Below, piece by piece: positions 46,801 to 63,310 of a stretch of DNA of 64,000 nt. Every line of letters starts with the position of its first letter. The first letter of the stretch is position 1. A program made the translations under genes and the position numbers. The notes beneath the pieces were generated by a model. That model ran no database searches, had not been told where the DNA came from, and saw only the letters and a list, made by a program, of their open reading frames with translations. The DNA lies in NCBI GenBank assembly GCA_000469685.2, contig LS997564.1, positions 27,624,959 to 27,688,958 on the forward strand. Reading direction: 5' to 3'. The stretch is from Haemonchus contortus. Taxonomy: Eukaryota > Nematoda > Chromadorea > Rhabditida > Trichostrongylidae.

Positions 46801-49098
46801 ATACCATCTTGAAAAGAACATCCTTATCTATATCAATCTACTTGTGAGTATGTGAGTATGAGTGTGAATCTCATACTTGTGAGTATTTTTGGACATGTGT
46901 GAGGGCCTTCTGACCAAAGGTGAATCATATCACGCACACGACGAGAACATCTCTAAAACGTGCGATGAATAATTGGATTGCCCACGGAGGAAGATGTAGC
47001 TGATTAATGAAATTTGCTTCAATTCACGAGCACAAATGCATATACGTCTACATACGCTCAAATTTATTTTCAGAAAGGGGATTTCTTTTTTTCAGCGAGC
47101 AGTAAGTGCCCTACACCCTTCGGCCTGCCAGAAGAGCAAATCTCCGAAAAATCTGAGAGCACCTTAGAATTCCTTAGTAACTATCTCTGACAAGCGAGGA
47201 CTGAGCAAAGGCGAGAGTAGCTGCCATCACCGCCAGCGTTTGTGGATTGTTTTGGCTACGCTTCAAAGCTCTACCTGCTTGAGAAAAGTATAATTGACCT
47301 ACTTGGACACTGGTCCCCACCACCCTTTCCCGCAATCCATGCACTACTCGTGGCCCTGGAAAATTGAACCAAGGCCGAATGCGTGCCTGGGAGGCTAATC
47401 GGAAAGAATATGATCTTCATTCTTCACCAATTGAGCATTACTCTTTCTTACATTTTTTTCAATGATATGATGAAATGTAGCCACAAGGCTGATGTGGCTC
47501 TCGAGTGAAAGGAATAGACTCCTTTATGTGATCTTGCTAGAAAAAATCCCAGTCGGAGCTTCCAAACCCTGTTCACCCAGTAAAACAACTTACACATCTT
47601 CGCTCTCGTTGAAAATTGGAACATGAAAGTGATTCAAACGTGCGAAGAACTCCGCGTCAAGCCGTGATTTTAAGGACCCTCCGCTATGGACTGGACTTAT
47701 TCAATGACAGAGCGAGTTGTGAGATCGCTCGTCGGGAAGCAGCCCGAGTCACTTAATCTTTGATGTCTCGAAATTCGCGAAAGCCTTTTGATCTTCGGCC
47801 GCTGAAGAACAGAGCATATGAATTCTTTCCACATCACGCCCCAAAAATGGCGAAAAAAACGAGTTCAGAAAACACTGGAAAACCACCGTCTCCAGATACT
47901 ATACCTTAAAAAACCCCCAAGAAAAGATTTCTGTGATACGGTGACATCAAGCAATCTCCTAGGGGCACGATCAGGAAACCAGAACCCGGATTGTTACTGC
48001 ACCGGCTCTTCATCCTTCTGGGACCAATTCCATGGCATCGGGTTTGTCGGATGGTACAAAAGCCCTACTTCTGCATCAATCTTTCCCAGCTCCCAAAGTA
48101 ATTGCAAAATTCATTCACCCATGTAAACGCTGCCATACTTCTGAATGAAAACAACAAAGAGGACTCGTCTCAATACGATGGGAAAACCGTATGATTTACT
48201 CGAAAAAAGGATGAAGCTTCATGTTTTCAGGCGTAATCAATCCTGTCTGAGAGCTGCGCCTTGCACTCGACTTACATTCAGAATCGTACTAGCGTGTATA
48301 AGGTCCATATGACTTGCAGTGGCCTGCCGATGTATGAGTCAGCACTTCCAATACGAGTGTTGTACCAATTATCCGATCCCGGAGTATGGAAGGTTTGATT
48401 TGCTTAGGCGGATATCGATCCGGGGTTTGAAATTGTGACCATGCGTGTATGATAGTGCGGTACTTGCCACTACACCACCTTTACTCAAATGTTCTATCAC
48501 GGCGCAAATGATCACTGTCAAGATGAAATTGAATTTCTTGACAGTAATTCCGAGGATATCACAAGTGAATAGCTATCGCAACAGGCAAAACGGTTCCAGT
48601 GGTAAACACTGCCGCGGCCTTCCTCCGAATTGACATATTTACCTCAACTTCTTGTTGATTTCATGCACGTGTGTGATTCCTGTTCATGCCGAGTTCGGGC
48701 TTTCCTATTTTGATATGGCTAGAAAGCTCATGGGAAGTTCAAAGCAGCATCGCTGATCAGAATGTTTGATTGCTGCGAAAAATCTTCTCCTTCTCTTTGA
48801 TTGGACGGATTTATTTTCACAACTTACGGATATGCATATCACAGTGACAATGTTAATAAGAGCATTATCAGTAGTAGAAAGCTATCACAAAATAAATAAG
48901 AGCTCATGAAAATGCACTGTAAATAAATAAAAGCCATAAGTCAAGTAAGTAGAACATGATTTCCCATCTATGCGGATCAAAATGAAACCTTCTCACCTGT
49001 AGCCAATGGAAGTAGTAAAACTTTGCTTCTGACTGCGAATCTTGGTGATGAGCACCGTCGACTATTATGGTTTGCCGCCACTCTCTTTCCCACTTGTG
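46801..49098. other. Intergenic stretch before the AP-2 mu 3' end
   Basis: 46840-46890 is a degenerate GTGAGTATGTGAGTATG microsatellite. The plus frame at 47818-48126 has no domain and no splice context. TTTATT at 48810-48815 is AATAAA on the minus strand, about 285 nt past the AP-2 mu stop, and could be its poly(A) signal. Confidence 0.4.
48407..48485 (-). repeat. tRNA-like SINE head, inverted copy
   Basis: On the minus strand GTGTAGTGGCAAGTACCGC, then GCATGGTCACAATTTCAAACCC and GGATCGATATCCGCC. It parallels 43247-43325 in order and spacing, with substitutions and a short deletion. The promoter boxes are degenerate. Confidence 0.55.
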
Positions 49099-53530
<4,432 letters not shown>

Positions 53531-54014
53531 TTCGGTCAGATATCCGTCAGACGAACATTCTGAACGTGAGAGAAAAAACATTGTGGCGATCAATGAACTA
53601 TGTAGACTGTTAGATATTATGGTAGAAAGCCTTGAACTCTTTAATAGGTGGCTCCACAGAAAGTTTATTTCATAACTTCCCTTTTTCAGGAGAATCACGC
53701 ATGAAAAAAAGGATTATCACAGACTAACAACAAAATCGTTCAAATTCACATATCAGTCGTGAAGCAAAACACAAAATCTTTCCAGAAAAAAATCCTGGTA
53801 GGAAAAGATCCAACCTCCCTCGAACTAATTGTGCAAACCCGAGACCCATTTCAAAATACATGTGCCGGACCTAGACTTCAGAAATGATAAAATGCAGTTA
53901 TGACTGCTGTCGATTTGGGAGAATACAAAAAAAACAAAAGCAAAGTTCAAACTGGAATTAATACATACACTTGAAGAAAAATTACAGGATTAAATTTGAG
54001 TGGGAAAGAAAGGT
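53531..54014 (-). promoter_or_regulatory. TM2D2 to AP-2 mu intercistronic region with poly(A) signal and acceptor
   Basis: On the minus strand, 346 nt after the TM2D2 stop there is AATAAA (53669-53664). About 100 nt further, a T-rich acceptor, TTTTTTCTCTCACGTTCAG, ends at 53560. The AP-2 mu ATG is 30 nt downstream, after a tiny upstream frame (ATG TTC GTC TGA). This spacing is what a C. elegans-type operon uses for coupled 3' end formation and SL2 trans-splicing. Confidence 0.6.
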
Positions 54015-55111
54015 TCAGTAATAAGGCTCCCAATTGGAATCGTCCGCTGGAGTTAGATTTCCTGTGACTAGCAGAAAGATGTCGATGATCCACCATACCC
54101 CAAGCCCTCCAAGAGTCATCAGCTTTCCGACAGCTATAGCTGAGTAGCCGAGACAAAATCGATCCACTGCTACCACACCGAGGAAAATGGAGTATAACAA
54201 TGTGGAAAGGAAGTAATGACCAGTGTACCTGAAAATGATCCATAGAACATCGAAATCAGAACAATTTTAACTTAGGAAATTTGACATAAGAAATTTGAAG
54301 GAATAATTGCAACGTAAGAATGCAACGAACTTGGGTAAATTGTCTCGCACTTCCCCTGCTGATTAAAAAGTCGAGGAATGTTTGATAGGTGCAGATTGAT
54401 GAGAAAATCGAGAATATTACACGAGCCAACCACCCTAACACCTTCAGATACAATGGACTCACTTGATACACGGTGTCCTCTTGAAAAAATGTCGCCTCCC
54501 ACGACATTCAATGCAAGGTAAAGCTCTACAGGCTACCCAGGTCCACTCCACATCTTCAGCTCTCTGGCCTCCAAATCTCGAGCAGAATCCAGCGTCCTGC
54601 AAATCAATACGTTCTGAACGTAAACTACAAATCACTAAAAAAGTAAACAACTAGAAAACGTGTTAAATAGCATCTCCGTCGATGTTATGTTTACAACAGA
54701 GTGGAAATGAGATCATGTGATAACAAAGTAAGCAAGTTTACCAGCGTATCATTGTGGGCAGGAGGAAGAAGTTCCGGCGTGTTACATTCTATGAACTCGT
54801 CTGGTAAGAAGGAGCAAGGTACCAAAGGACCCATTGGATACTGGTCATCCATCTCCTGAGTACATGGGTCAACGCCTAATCGCTCACGATCCAGAGCGGC
54901 CTTTGAGACTGTCAAAATGACCTGAAACGAGCAACGATGACCTCAGTAAGGCAATATTACTTAACATCAAGAATTTCAAAGCATTTCTGTTCCTATAGCT
55001 AAATTTCGAGACAACGCAAAAAGATTACGAAAATCACACCTCTCCTTCTCCAAGGGCTTGAAACAGCCCCTGAAGAGTTACAGCGAAGACCGCTATCGAG
55101 ATCCACATCAT
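54015..55111 (-). CDS. TM2D2: TM2 domain-containing protein 2
   Basis: Four exons in phase: 55111-55040, 54921-54742, 54596-54463, 54228-54015; 199 aa (human TM2D2 is 214). A signal peptide, [19 protein letters not shown], is followed by the conserved [14 protein letters not shown] motif and a Cys-rich segment ([30 protein letters not shown]). Then two membrane helices flank the family's DRF turn (VDRFCLGY), and the protein ends DSNWEPYY. The start is the upstream of two adjacent ATGs; it gives the signal peptide that the family requires. TM2D proteins are conserved membrane proteins; the family member TM2D3 (almondex in flies) acts in Notch signalling. The exact role of TM2D2 is unclear. It lies 303 bp after DRG1. 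Confidence 0.93.
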
Positions 55112-55414
55112 AGCTTGATATATTTACATCATTCCTGCACCGTTTCTGAAAATATTCACGGCCTCAACACGATTAACACAATTATTCTAGAATCCAACTA
55201 ATCGATGAAGTGAAAATACGATGTGAAATCAACAAGTAATGAATAGACAGCCAAAACAGCAAACGAATCGCTTTAATCAATAAAAATCAACAGATGCAGC
55301 ATCACTCGATAACAAACGAATATCGCAGTTCAATAGAATACTCTTGCCCCCTCAAACCTAACAGGTTACATAAATACTCTAGCATAGCATAAGTTCCCGT
55401 ATCGATGGCATTCT
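55112..55414 (-). promoter_or_regulatory. DRG1 to TM2D2 intercistronic region
   Basis: 303 bp. On the minus strand GAATATTTTCAG ends at 55146, 35 nt before the TM2D2 ATG. Between them is the minimal upstream frame ATG ATG TAA. No clear AATAAA was found. Good candidate for a downstream-cistron trans-splice acceptor. Confidence 0.5.
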
Positions 55415-58400
55415 TTACTTTTTTACTATTTGTATCACATCTTCGTGGTCCAGCTTATGATGAATTCCAACCCTTTGCGGAGAAAATTTGGTACTCGTTC
55501 CCCATACGATTGCATATCGGAATTGGCTTGCTAATGTTCGATGAAGTGCATGACAACAATGCTCCACAGTGCACCCGGCTCGTAAAATAATTCCGTCTTC
55601 GGGACCTGAAAATAGCGATCTAATGAAAATTCTCAATCAATTACTGGCAGAGACTTTAAACCAATTGTACTTAGCGTTTTTTCTTCCCAAGGAATTGCGA
55701 TGAACGTTAGATTAAAATACGCTATTCTAAAACACCGCTATTTTACTACAAACAGAAAAACCTTGTGAAAGACGGAGAGCCCGCTATTGGGAGCTGCTAT
55801 AAGCACCAGCACAGACCGATCAGGGATAAACAGGAGCGTCTTCGGGAAAAGTCTGTGCAATAATGAATGCCACACTTAAATCCGGATCCTAGTCCTAGGA
55901 CCACGCAGTAAATAGTTTCACTTAGGCCTGATTTTATATTTTGAGAAGAGAGATCGTTAAAAAAAAGGAAAAGTAAATAAATAAAACAAAATATACAACT
56001 GTAGTCCACCTGTGGACTGCAGGGCCGTCAATGGGTTAAAGAACCTCAGCCTAGTTGCTCCAATATACTGAAAACATTAGCAAGCCCAGTAATTCGGAGT
56101 AAAACTCTTCGCTAACATATCAAATGTAGAAGATCATTCTTCGTGACTGCGAGCTCGCAAACGCTAGAATTCATTGAACAATAAAGGAAACCCGACCCAT
56201 TTACGCCGTAGCACAAGCACTGCTGCCCTTTCACTCAAACTAGCGCTGAAAGGCAAATAAACAGACACACATCAAGCTATCCAAGATCGGCAACTCGATC
56301 CTTGTGAACGGCGCATCACTCGGAGGGAAGAGCACCTTTTAGATGGCGCTGAGTGATGAGGGTGATGAAAATGAGTCATCTGGGGAAATGTAATCAATAA
56401 CGGTAATATTAAACGCATTGTCAGAACGCACTTATCAAGTGCCCACAAGTGACCAGTTAAGGTGAACAGCGGATACCAAAAAATGGCTCCGATTATTGTG
56501 CCTCTTACATCAACTAGTAGATAAGGTGACAGAAAGGATGAAGTCACTAAATGCTCACCTAGATCAGGTGCATGACCTGGTTTCTTAGTGTAAACACGAA
56601 CAAGCGCCAAGTACTCCCACATCTTTTCCAACAAGTAATCCATATTTAGGTTCATTTCACAGGATATCACCACATGGTGTGGCAACCTGAAAAATTATCT
56701 AAAGTGAGGAAACAGAGAACTAGTGGAACTGTTTTAAAGATCTACAAATAAATAACAAACAAGTATATACTTCACGCATGCTATAGAGGCAGAGGTGGGT
56801 TGGGGGACCGTCCGACCTCACCTGTGGTTCGAAGGGAAAAGCACAGTCACTCAGGTAATGCCCAATATTCGCTTTAGGGTCGGCTATTAGGTAACAGACT
56901 CGTCCGTCAGTATAAAAGCGCTGATAAACATCTACCTATCAAACGACACTATAACTCTAAATGAGAATCGAATGACCTATACAAAACGAGACTGATCAAC
57001 CCCCCGCCCGCCCCCCCCCCCCCCCTCCCCCAAAGAAAAACACTTGGAATTTTCATCCTAAAGGTCGCACCAATTGATTTGGTTGACGGTTGAAGCTTCT
57101 TCATTGATGGTGCCAACTAATTTTCATTTCAGCCTCGTTATTGAAGTTTTAATTGCCGAAAAAGCCTTCCAGAAATAAGTAAGCGAGGAAAAAATAACCA
57201 TCGAATTTAATGTCAAATAAGCACACCTTGCCAGTCGATCGACCTCTTCGATTGAGATTTGGTCAATCTTATTGTATACATAGAGACAAGCTATGTAAAC
57301 ACGATTTCCCTGAATTACGTCAATAAATTCGTCGACGCTAAAAAGTAGAAGTTAAGAGAGCGGATATATAAAGAAACAAAGCCTAAACTCAAACTTTTTG
57401 GTAAGGTAGGGCAGAAAATGGTTAACAGCGTGGCTACATTAATCATGGTGATGAAAAGATGTCATCATGCATAGATCATCGCGACTCTTCGTTGTTTTTT
57501 AGATCACTTTGTTTTTTTTTCATTCTTGGTTCGTAAACCCCTAACACCGCAACTCAAAAAGAGGTCTGTTAAACTTTTCATACTGACTTTTCATCGCTGC
57601 TGCTTACGATTACAAAATATTATAATTGCCCCTTCGGCTAGAAACACTTCGCAGAATTAAAATAAAGCGCGGCACACCAGAAAGAGGTTCTTGGAAATGC
57701 GCATTTTTGGAAGAACAGCATTCATTGAATTGATAACAACTTTTTCCCAACTTGCTATATGCGGCAAGCCAGCGATGAAAAGTCGACAAGGCAGCGATTT
57801 TTATAGTATACATGTCTGTAAACTATAAAAAAATGTTTAATGACGCTTTCGAATCATGAACAAAAAAAATTCGAAAACGAACATTCGCCAGAGTACCAAA
57901 ATTTCAAGATGTTTCCAAGAAAAGGATTCAAGAAAGAGAGAGCTCGAGAACTTTACGGAATGAACTACAGTCAATATATAAATAACGTAGACTTTTTCGT
58001 TTAGTCACCCATTACAAGAACTAGAAATAAGAAAATAATCTACTCAAAACCGCACGAAAGACGTAAAGACATACGTTGCGTCTTCCCGGAATACCACATC
58101 AGCATTGAAGATTTTATACTCGTGCAAAATTGTCATTATCATTTTTTCATTGCAATGCGTTAAAGGTACAGTATGAGTGAACTTGACGCCACCAATCTAA
58201 AACATAGGATTTTTGTTAGACCATGGTCTCGACTTTTTTGAACGCAACGAACCTTTTTCTGTTTAACATAAATATGAGGTGGCCGCTTATTTAACCGAAT
58301 GCCAACAGATTCCAGTTCTCTTTCTAAAAGAGGCCGCTGCTGATCAGACTTTCCAGCATCCAGCATCATCAATATCATATCGGCAGTTTTAGCAACAGCA

Positions 58401-59232
58401 ATAACCTGTCGTCCACGACCTTAATTCAGCATTGCGTATTGACGAGAACGGTAAAACAAAAAAAAAACTAATTGTTCATACATTAGTTAACCAGCAATTA
58501 TTGTTATTCTGTTGAAAACGAAGGTACGTGAAGAACACACCTTCACTCTACCCAAGCAGGCTTAGTTCGGTTTTTTTTGGGTCGGGGTCGTTTATATGGA
58601 GATAGGGGATAATATTTGTGTGGCGCAAAAGGGCAAGGGGTCATAAAGAATAACAACCTATCGAACCCTGTCTGAAAATGATCAAGAAAGTATTGTACAA
58701 TTATCGTGGACCACCAACCTTTTCCCTGCGATGCACCCTCAATAATTCCAGGTAGATCGAGAAGTTGAATGTTAGCTCCTTGGTAATTTATAACTCCTGG
58801 TATACATGTTAGTGTCGTGAATTCATATCCAGCAACTTCCGAATGTGTACTTGTCATTGTTGATAGAAGCGTTGACTTTCCAACGGATGGGAAGCCAACC
58901 TGCAGAAAAGAAAGGCTAATTAACAACCAAGCCCAAAAAAATTATGACTAGCTCACCATTGCAACCCGAGCATCTCCACTTTTCATAACATCGAATCCAT
59001 CTCCCTTTGATCCACCTTTCCCACCAACTGGTTCTAAGAGTTGCTGGCGGTATTTGGCGAGCTTAGCCTGGAAAATGATTCGATCGCACTCCAGAAGTGG
59101 CGAATCGCTTTGTCTTTAATTGTATAATAAGTATGGCACCTTAAGCAAACCAAGATGATATTCGGTGGCCTTATTTTTCTGGGTTCTAGCGATTTCTCGC
59201 TCCACCTCCGCGATCTTTTCCACAATCCCCAT
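55415..59232 (-). CDS. DRG1: Developmentally regulated GTP-binding protein 1
   Basis: Eight exons in phase: 59232-59140, 59067-58957, 58899-58719, 58419-58253, 58196-58075, 57337-57227, 56686-56559, 55605-55415. They give 367 aa, exactly the human DRG1 length. The N-terminal helix reads [20 protein letters not shown]. The P-loop is GFPSVGKST (about 70-78), switch [10 protein letters not shown] (116-123), and NKID (247-250). The C-terminal TGS domain ends [11 protein letters not shown]. All GTPase motifs are intact. DRG1 is a conserved, ribosome-associated TRAFAC GTPase that supports translation and is normally stabilised by DFRP1/ZC3H15. The intron after NKID carries a C-tract at 57000-57031. 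It sits 422 bp downstream of the RPRD1-like gene on the same strand. Confidence 0.97.
57000..57031 (-). repeat. Intronic G-tract on the DRG1 sense strand
   Basis: The plus strand reads C5-G-C3-G-C15-T-C5, so the DRG1 pre-mRNA carries long G runs in the intron between exons 6 and 7. Enough G runs are present for a quadruplex. Tract length may be inaccurate in the assembly. Confidence 0.65.
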
Positions 59233-59654
59233 GAAGCCTAGATTAATTACAATTAGAACAACACAATATATTACAAGAACAACGATAGATATTCGAAAAG
59301 AGCAGGACTGTTGAAACCAGCTAACACACAGATAGGACCATAATAAATACTTTATCTCAACGATGTGTATAAAAGGTATACAATTGGCAGTTTCAAGAAG
59401 TAGTAACAATAAACTATACAGCTTCAGCATTTACTGTATGAAGATCGCATAATTCACTTGTATGTACACAACAAAAGCAAAGGTAGTTATATGCATTAGA
59501 ATGAATGAATGAAATTGAAATCAAAATAAAACCCGCCTTTAGGAAATACTACTCATAGATATATATAACTACTCCACTAAGTAGAAATAAATGGTCACAA
59601 CACTCCGCAAGAGCATTTCCTATGTTCATAAATCGGGACTTGCTCCAAAAAGGA
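59233..59654 (-). promoter_or_regulatory. RPRD1 to DRG1 intercistronic region
   Basis: 422 bp on the minus strand. AATTAATCTAG ends at 59238, followed by GCTTC and then ATG, so an acceptor lies 5 nt before the DRG1 start. A GATAAA (variant poly(A) hexamer) lies at 59356-59351, about 112 nt ahead of that acceptor. The layout fits an internal operon junction. Confidence 0.55.
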
Positions 59655-62466
59655 TTAGAGATCAAAGAGGTTCTCTAGAGTTGGTAGAGGGGCATCTTCG
59701 GTCACTTCAGTAAGATCTGGCAGTGAATCGAACGCCTTTCTGATCTGAAGAACGAGATAATATGAAGAAATAGAAGAAAGTAAAAAACTCTTTCAGAGAT
59801 ATAATAAGACTGAATGAATACCTACTATGACGTCCATACTGTCTGAACGTTTGCTTTTAGAGCTCTTCAAAGAAAATTTTCAAAAAAATTTGTTTTGTGA
59901 CAATCTAGGAATTGAAACAGCCTCCCTACCACTTCCCAATATGGTTCTTTTCATGCCGCTTTCGATAAACATCAAACATAAAAGGAAAGTGCGATAAGAA
60001 TTGGAAAAAGAGTAGCAACAAGCTCAGTGTCATACACAGTCCTTCCAGCTTTTTATAAAAAAGAGAAAACAAATTGGATTAAAGATGTATAAAACACTAG
60101 CCTCGGCGAGATCACTGCGAGCCCGATCTTCCTTCCTTCTAACCTCCTTCAGTAATCTTTCGTGGAGGTCCACCGTCGCTCGAACATTGGTGATCATATC
60201 ATCAAACAGTTTTTGTAAATTTCGCCGTTCGAGCATTTCGTCCGCTAGCCTGAAATTGCAAAGCTCAAAAGGTCAAGTGATAAAGGAAGCCCGGGTTAGC
60301 ATGTAACGCACATTCAGAAAAGTGAAAATGCCGACCAAAACGAAAGGGACAAACAATTTGGAAGCCAAGCAAGATAGGATGTGTGTACCTTTGACAGTAA
60401 TCCTTCACAAGCGGCTCAGCTTCCGCAATTTCATCCAGTAATTTCTTAGCTTGTGCGCTGTTCTTGATGGTGTCAAGTGATTGTGGTGTTGCAATCATTT
60501 CAGAGTAGGAAGCAATTTTATGCCTGAACATTCATATAGGGAAGCTTAGCGACACCTGTAGTAAATTTTTAGAAGATCACACGAACCTAACTTCGGCGTC
60601 TGCGCTAGGAGGATAATCCAATTTGCGTAACGACTCCAATACGTCTGTAACATTCGTGCTAACTGCTTCTGAGTCGAATTCCGGTGGTGGAGCCGGCGGT
60701 GTAGTCTGGAAAAACAAGATGTTTCATCTCTACCATAGGCAAACATTATTTTCTCGCCGGTTAACTTATGAACATAGTCTGCGATAGCACTGCTTCAAAA
60801 AATGAGCTTCTAAAAGCTCCCACCATTAGGATAAAAACGGAGCATTACCATGCCGAAAAGAGGTACAGAAACGGCACCATACAAGGATAACGCCTAGTAA
60901 CAAACCCTATCAGCGATTCCACACCCGAACAAATTAATTTCTGACCTCTAAGGGCAGGGTTGAGACCTGCGAGACCATAATAACGGGATTTCAGCATAAA
61001 ATCGAAGTCCCTCAATTATTCCTGTGACCTAAGGCTATGGGAAAAAACCGACACCATCACTCATTACTTTTTATAGTTCACAGTCCACAACAAATGGAAT
61101 GGAGGGGAAAATTAAGAAATAAACGTGGACTTTCATAGAGCGACAGCGACAAACTGATTATATCAAATACGTCGAAAAAGGAAAACACATATCTGACCGA
61201 TGTCGAGAAAAGCTCGGGAATGTGAGGAGCATGAACGTGAGAATGAACGACGCTGTTAATACTAATCGATTTTCGCCGTTTCACCACTGCGTCGAGGCTA
61301 AAACGGGTGGATTAGAGAGTCTTGAAGATTATATAACATCACTTGGTTGATATGGCCATGGAAGGTGATGAAAAAACGGAAGCAATCAAAAAAAGCTCAG
61401 TAAGTACACGGCCTAATGACCAAAATATAACAAACTCTGAAGACATACGTGGCCAATTGTTCTTCACTGTAGATCTGTCTGTCCCTCCACACGTTGAGAG
61501 TCTTGATCATCGCCTTATCGAGCTCTGGACCCGAAATTTTGGCAGCATGTCTGAGTAAACAAAATTAACTATCTTTAAACAGTTTCCCACCTTTCTTTTA
61601 TGAAATGTGAGCTTTTGAAGTCGTAACAAAAGCATAAACGCAATGGTACTAAGTACTGAGGCTAGAACAAGATTATTTTCAACATGCATACATATTTAAC
61701 CCCTACCAATCGAAGGATTGAATGAATCATTTCAAATCTGAGTGGGGATTCATTTTTATGACTACTATCTGAGATGGTAACCTTTTCATAAATGGTGGCT
61801 GGACATGAAATAACCACAATAACCACACTCAGGTTCATCAACAGATGTAGGCAGGAAGGAACTCCCAAGCATTAGTGCCGACGTGTATATATTTGTTTGA
61901 AACGACTGAGATTCTACAAGGCTTCTCATATTTGGGTATCGGGGAACTGGGTCAGACTGCTTCGGAAAGTTTAGAGGACCGAACTTCAAACACTCCTTTT
62001 GTAAGCTATATATAGGGGGTTCTAAAAGCCTTTTCTACTCTAACATCAACTCAAACAAACCACGAAGAGCCTTAGAGAGTGGAGATTTTCAAAAAGAAAC
62101 GATGAGTATAGGAGATAAAGTGGATGACCCACCGAAACGCCGGCTCAAGGACGCTGTAGAACTTCACCGCCATTTCAGGATTCTTTTTACGACTATTTTG
62201 AATCACGTCGTTCGCAATGTAAATTAAATTCACAATTTGAGCTGAATTCGTTTCTTTTCGTACTTCCTATAAATAAGAATAAGAAGTACAGGTAACTTGT
62301 AATGATCAAATAAGAATATCGACCGAACCTTCAGCCATATTTGTACAATATCGTCGGTATGTCGATGGTGATGCATTAACCACAGCGATAATGTATTAAT
62401 GCAGTCCTGCTGAGGCCTAAGTTTACTTAGACGTTCCCGCATTGCCGTCTCCGAGAAACCGGACAT
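59655..62466 (-). CDS. RPRD1: RPRD1/CREPT-type CID protein (RNA polymerase II CTD-interacting)
   Basis: Nine exons in phase: 62466-62329, 62266-62133, 61550-61449, 61297-61198, 60705-60587, 60523-60389, 60249-60096, 59864-59826, 59744-59655; 336 aa (human RPRD1B is 326). The N-terminal CID domain (residues 1-130) shows MSGFSETAMRERLSKL, TLSLWLMHHHRH, LIYIANDVIQNSRKKNPE and LNVWRDRQIY. A Ser/Pro/His-rich linker follows (FDSEAVSTNVTDVLESL), then a coiled coil (about 195-295) and the family's C-terminal motif SLPDLTEVT..APLP..ENLFDL. RPRD1 proteins dimerise through the coiled coil, bind the phosphorylated Pol II CTD and recruit CTD phosphatase. Nematode relatives are the cids genes. The donor after exon 7 (AGT|GTTTTA) is weak. 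It is the first gene of the minus-strand series, and its ATG directly follows TTTTCAG. Confidence 0.95.
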
Positions 62467-62468
62467 CT
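62467..62468 (-). promoter_or_regulatory. Acceptor AG adjoining the RPRD1 start
   Basis: The minus strand reads GGTCCTTTTCAG immediately before ATG (62466). As no donor exon is obvious upstream, an SL1-type trans-splice site at the head of the putative operon is likely. A cis-spliced leader exon is the alternative. Confidence 0.5.
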
Positions 62469-63059
62469 GAAAAGGACCATGTGCATGTATAATAAATTGG
62501 AAAGACAAATACGCGATAAGTCGCGATAAAGACTGCACTACTGTCGAGAAATAAAAAACCACCAACTTCTACAAATTCTATCAATTGCGTGCAACACGAA
62601 GAGAAGAGCAAAGGATAACAAATTAAAAATAAATAATGATTAATAATGAGTAGGCCTTGTGGAAATTTGTGATCTACATGTAGACAATATCATGTCGGGA
62701 TTTATCGTCATATGAAACATCCAAAATATCGTCCGGTTTTATAAAGATATCATAGCTCAACTATATATGCCAAGGCTAGAACGAATGTTAAAATAGCAGC
62801 GATATCGCTTTTTCAGATGAAACCGCAATATAGGCGTCAAATAAAATCCAAACTGGTCGCAATTGCACACATGGAGCGTCGTTCGGATAGGTGTTGGAGT
62901 AGGTCGTGCCCGATAGCGTCTAGGACATATTAGTTGAAGATATATCCTAACAAAGATCGGAATTGCTCTACTTACGCAAGTGAAGAAGAGAATCCGAGTT
63001 TCGAGCTCCGTCAACGAACGAAGATGAGGGTTGCTGTTGAATACACCAAGAAATCGAAT
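62469..63059. other. Upstream region of the four-gene series
   Basis: Would hold the promoter and outron of the putative operon. AT-rich (62600-62660). The minus frame at 62757-63077 has no domain. No TATA box or other site is called. Confidence 0.35.
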
Positions 63060-63310
63060 ATTGGGTGATAGGATCATGCTGACCGTTGGATAATGACGGT
63101 TACAGACTGGATCCTTCAGGACATCAAACGAACAGCAGTACGGCCGCCACCGCGATGGTCGGACTACTTCATGAAAGTCTGGATAAAAGGGTGCTGTGCC
63201 TCGTGTCCCTCAACGATCCACTGGACCACCTTGGCTCGCGAATGGGACGGATAGAGACGTTACTGGTGCCCGCTCCGAAAAATCGATGATCAACGGGACG
63301 ACAGGTGATA
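63060..63310 (+). mobile_element. RTE retrotransposon 3' fragment
   Basis: The plus strand encodes DRWIMTVTDWILQDIKRT, then VRPPPRWSDYFMK, then after a frameshift DHLGSRMGRIETL and IDDQRDD. This matches the C-terminal end of nematode RTE reverse transcriptases (normally TDWIPRDIKRT..GRPPTRWSDFF..). It is severely 5'-truncated and lies upstream of the RPRD1 gene on the opposite strand. Confidence 0.8.
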
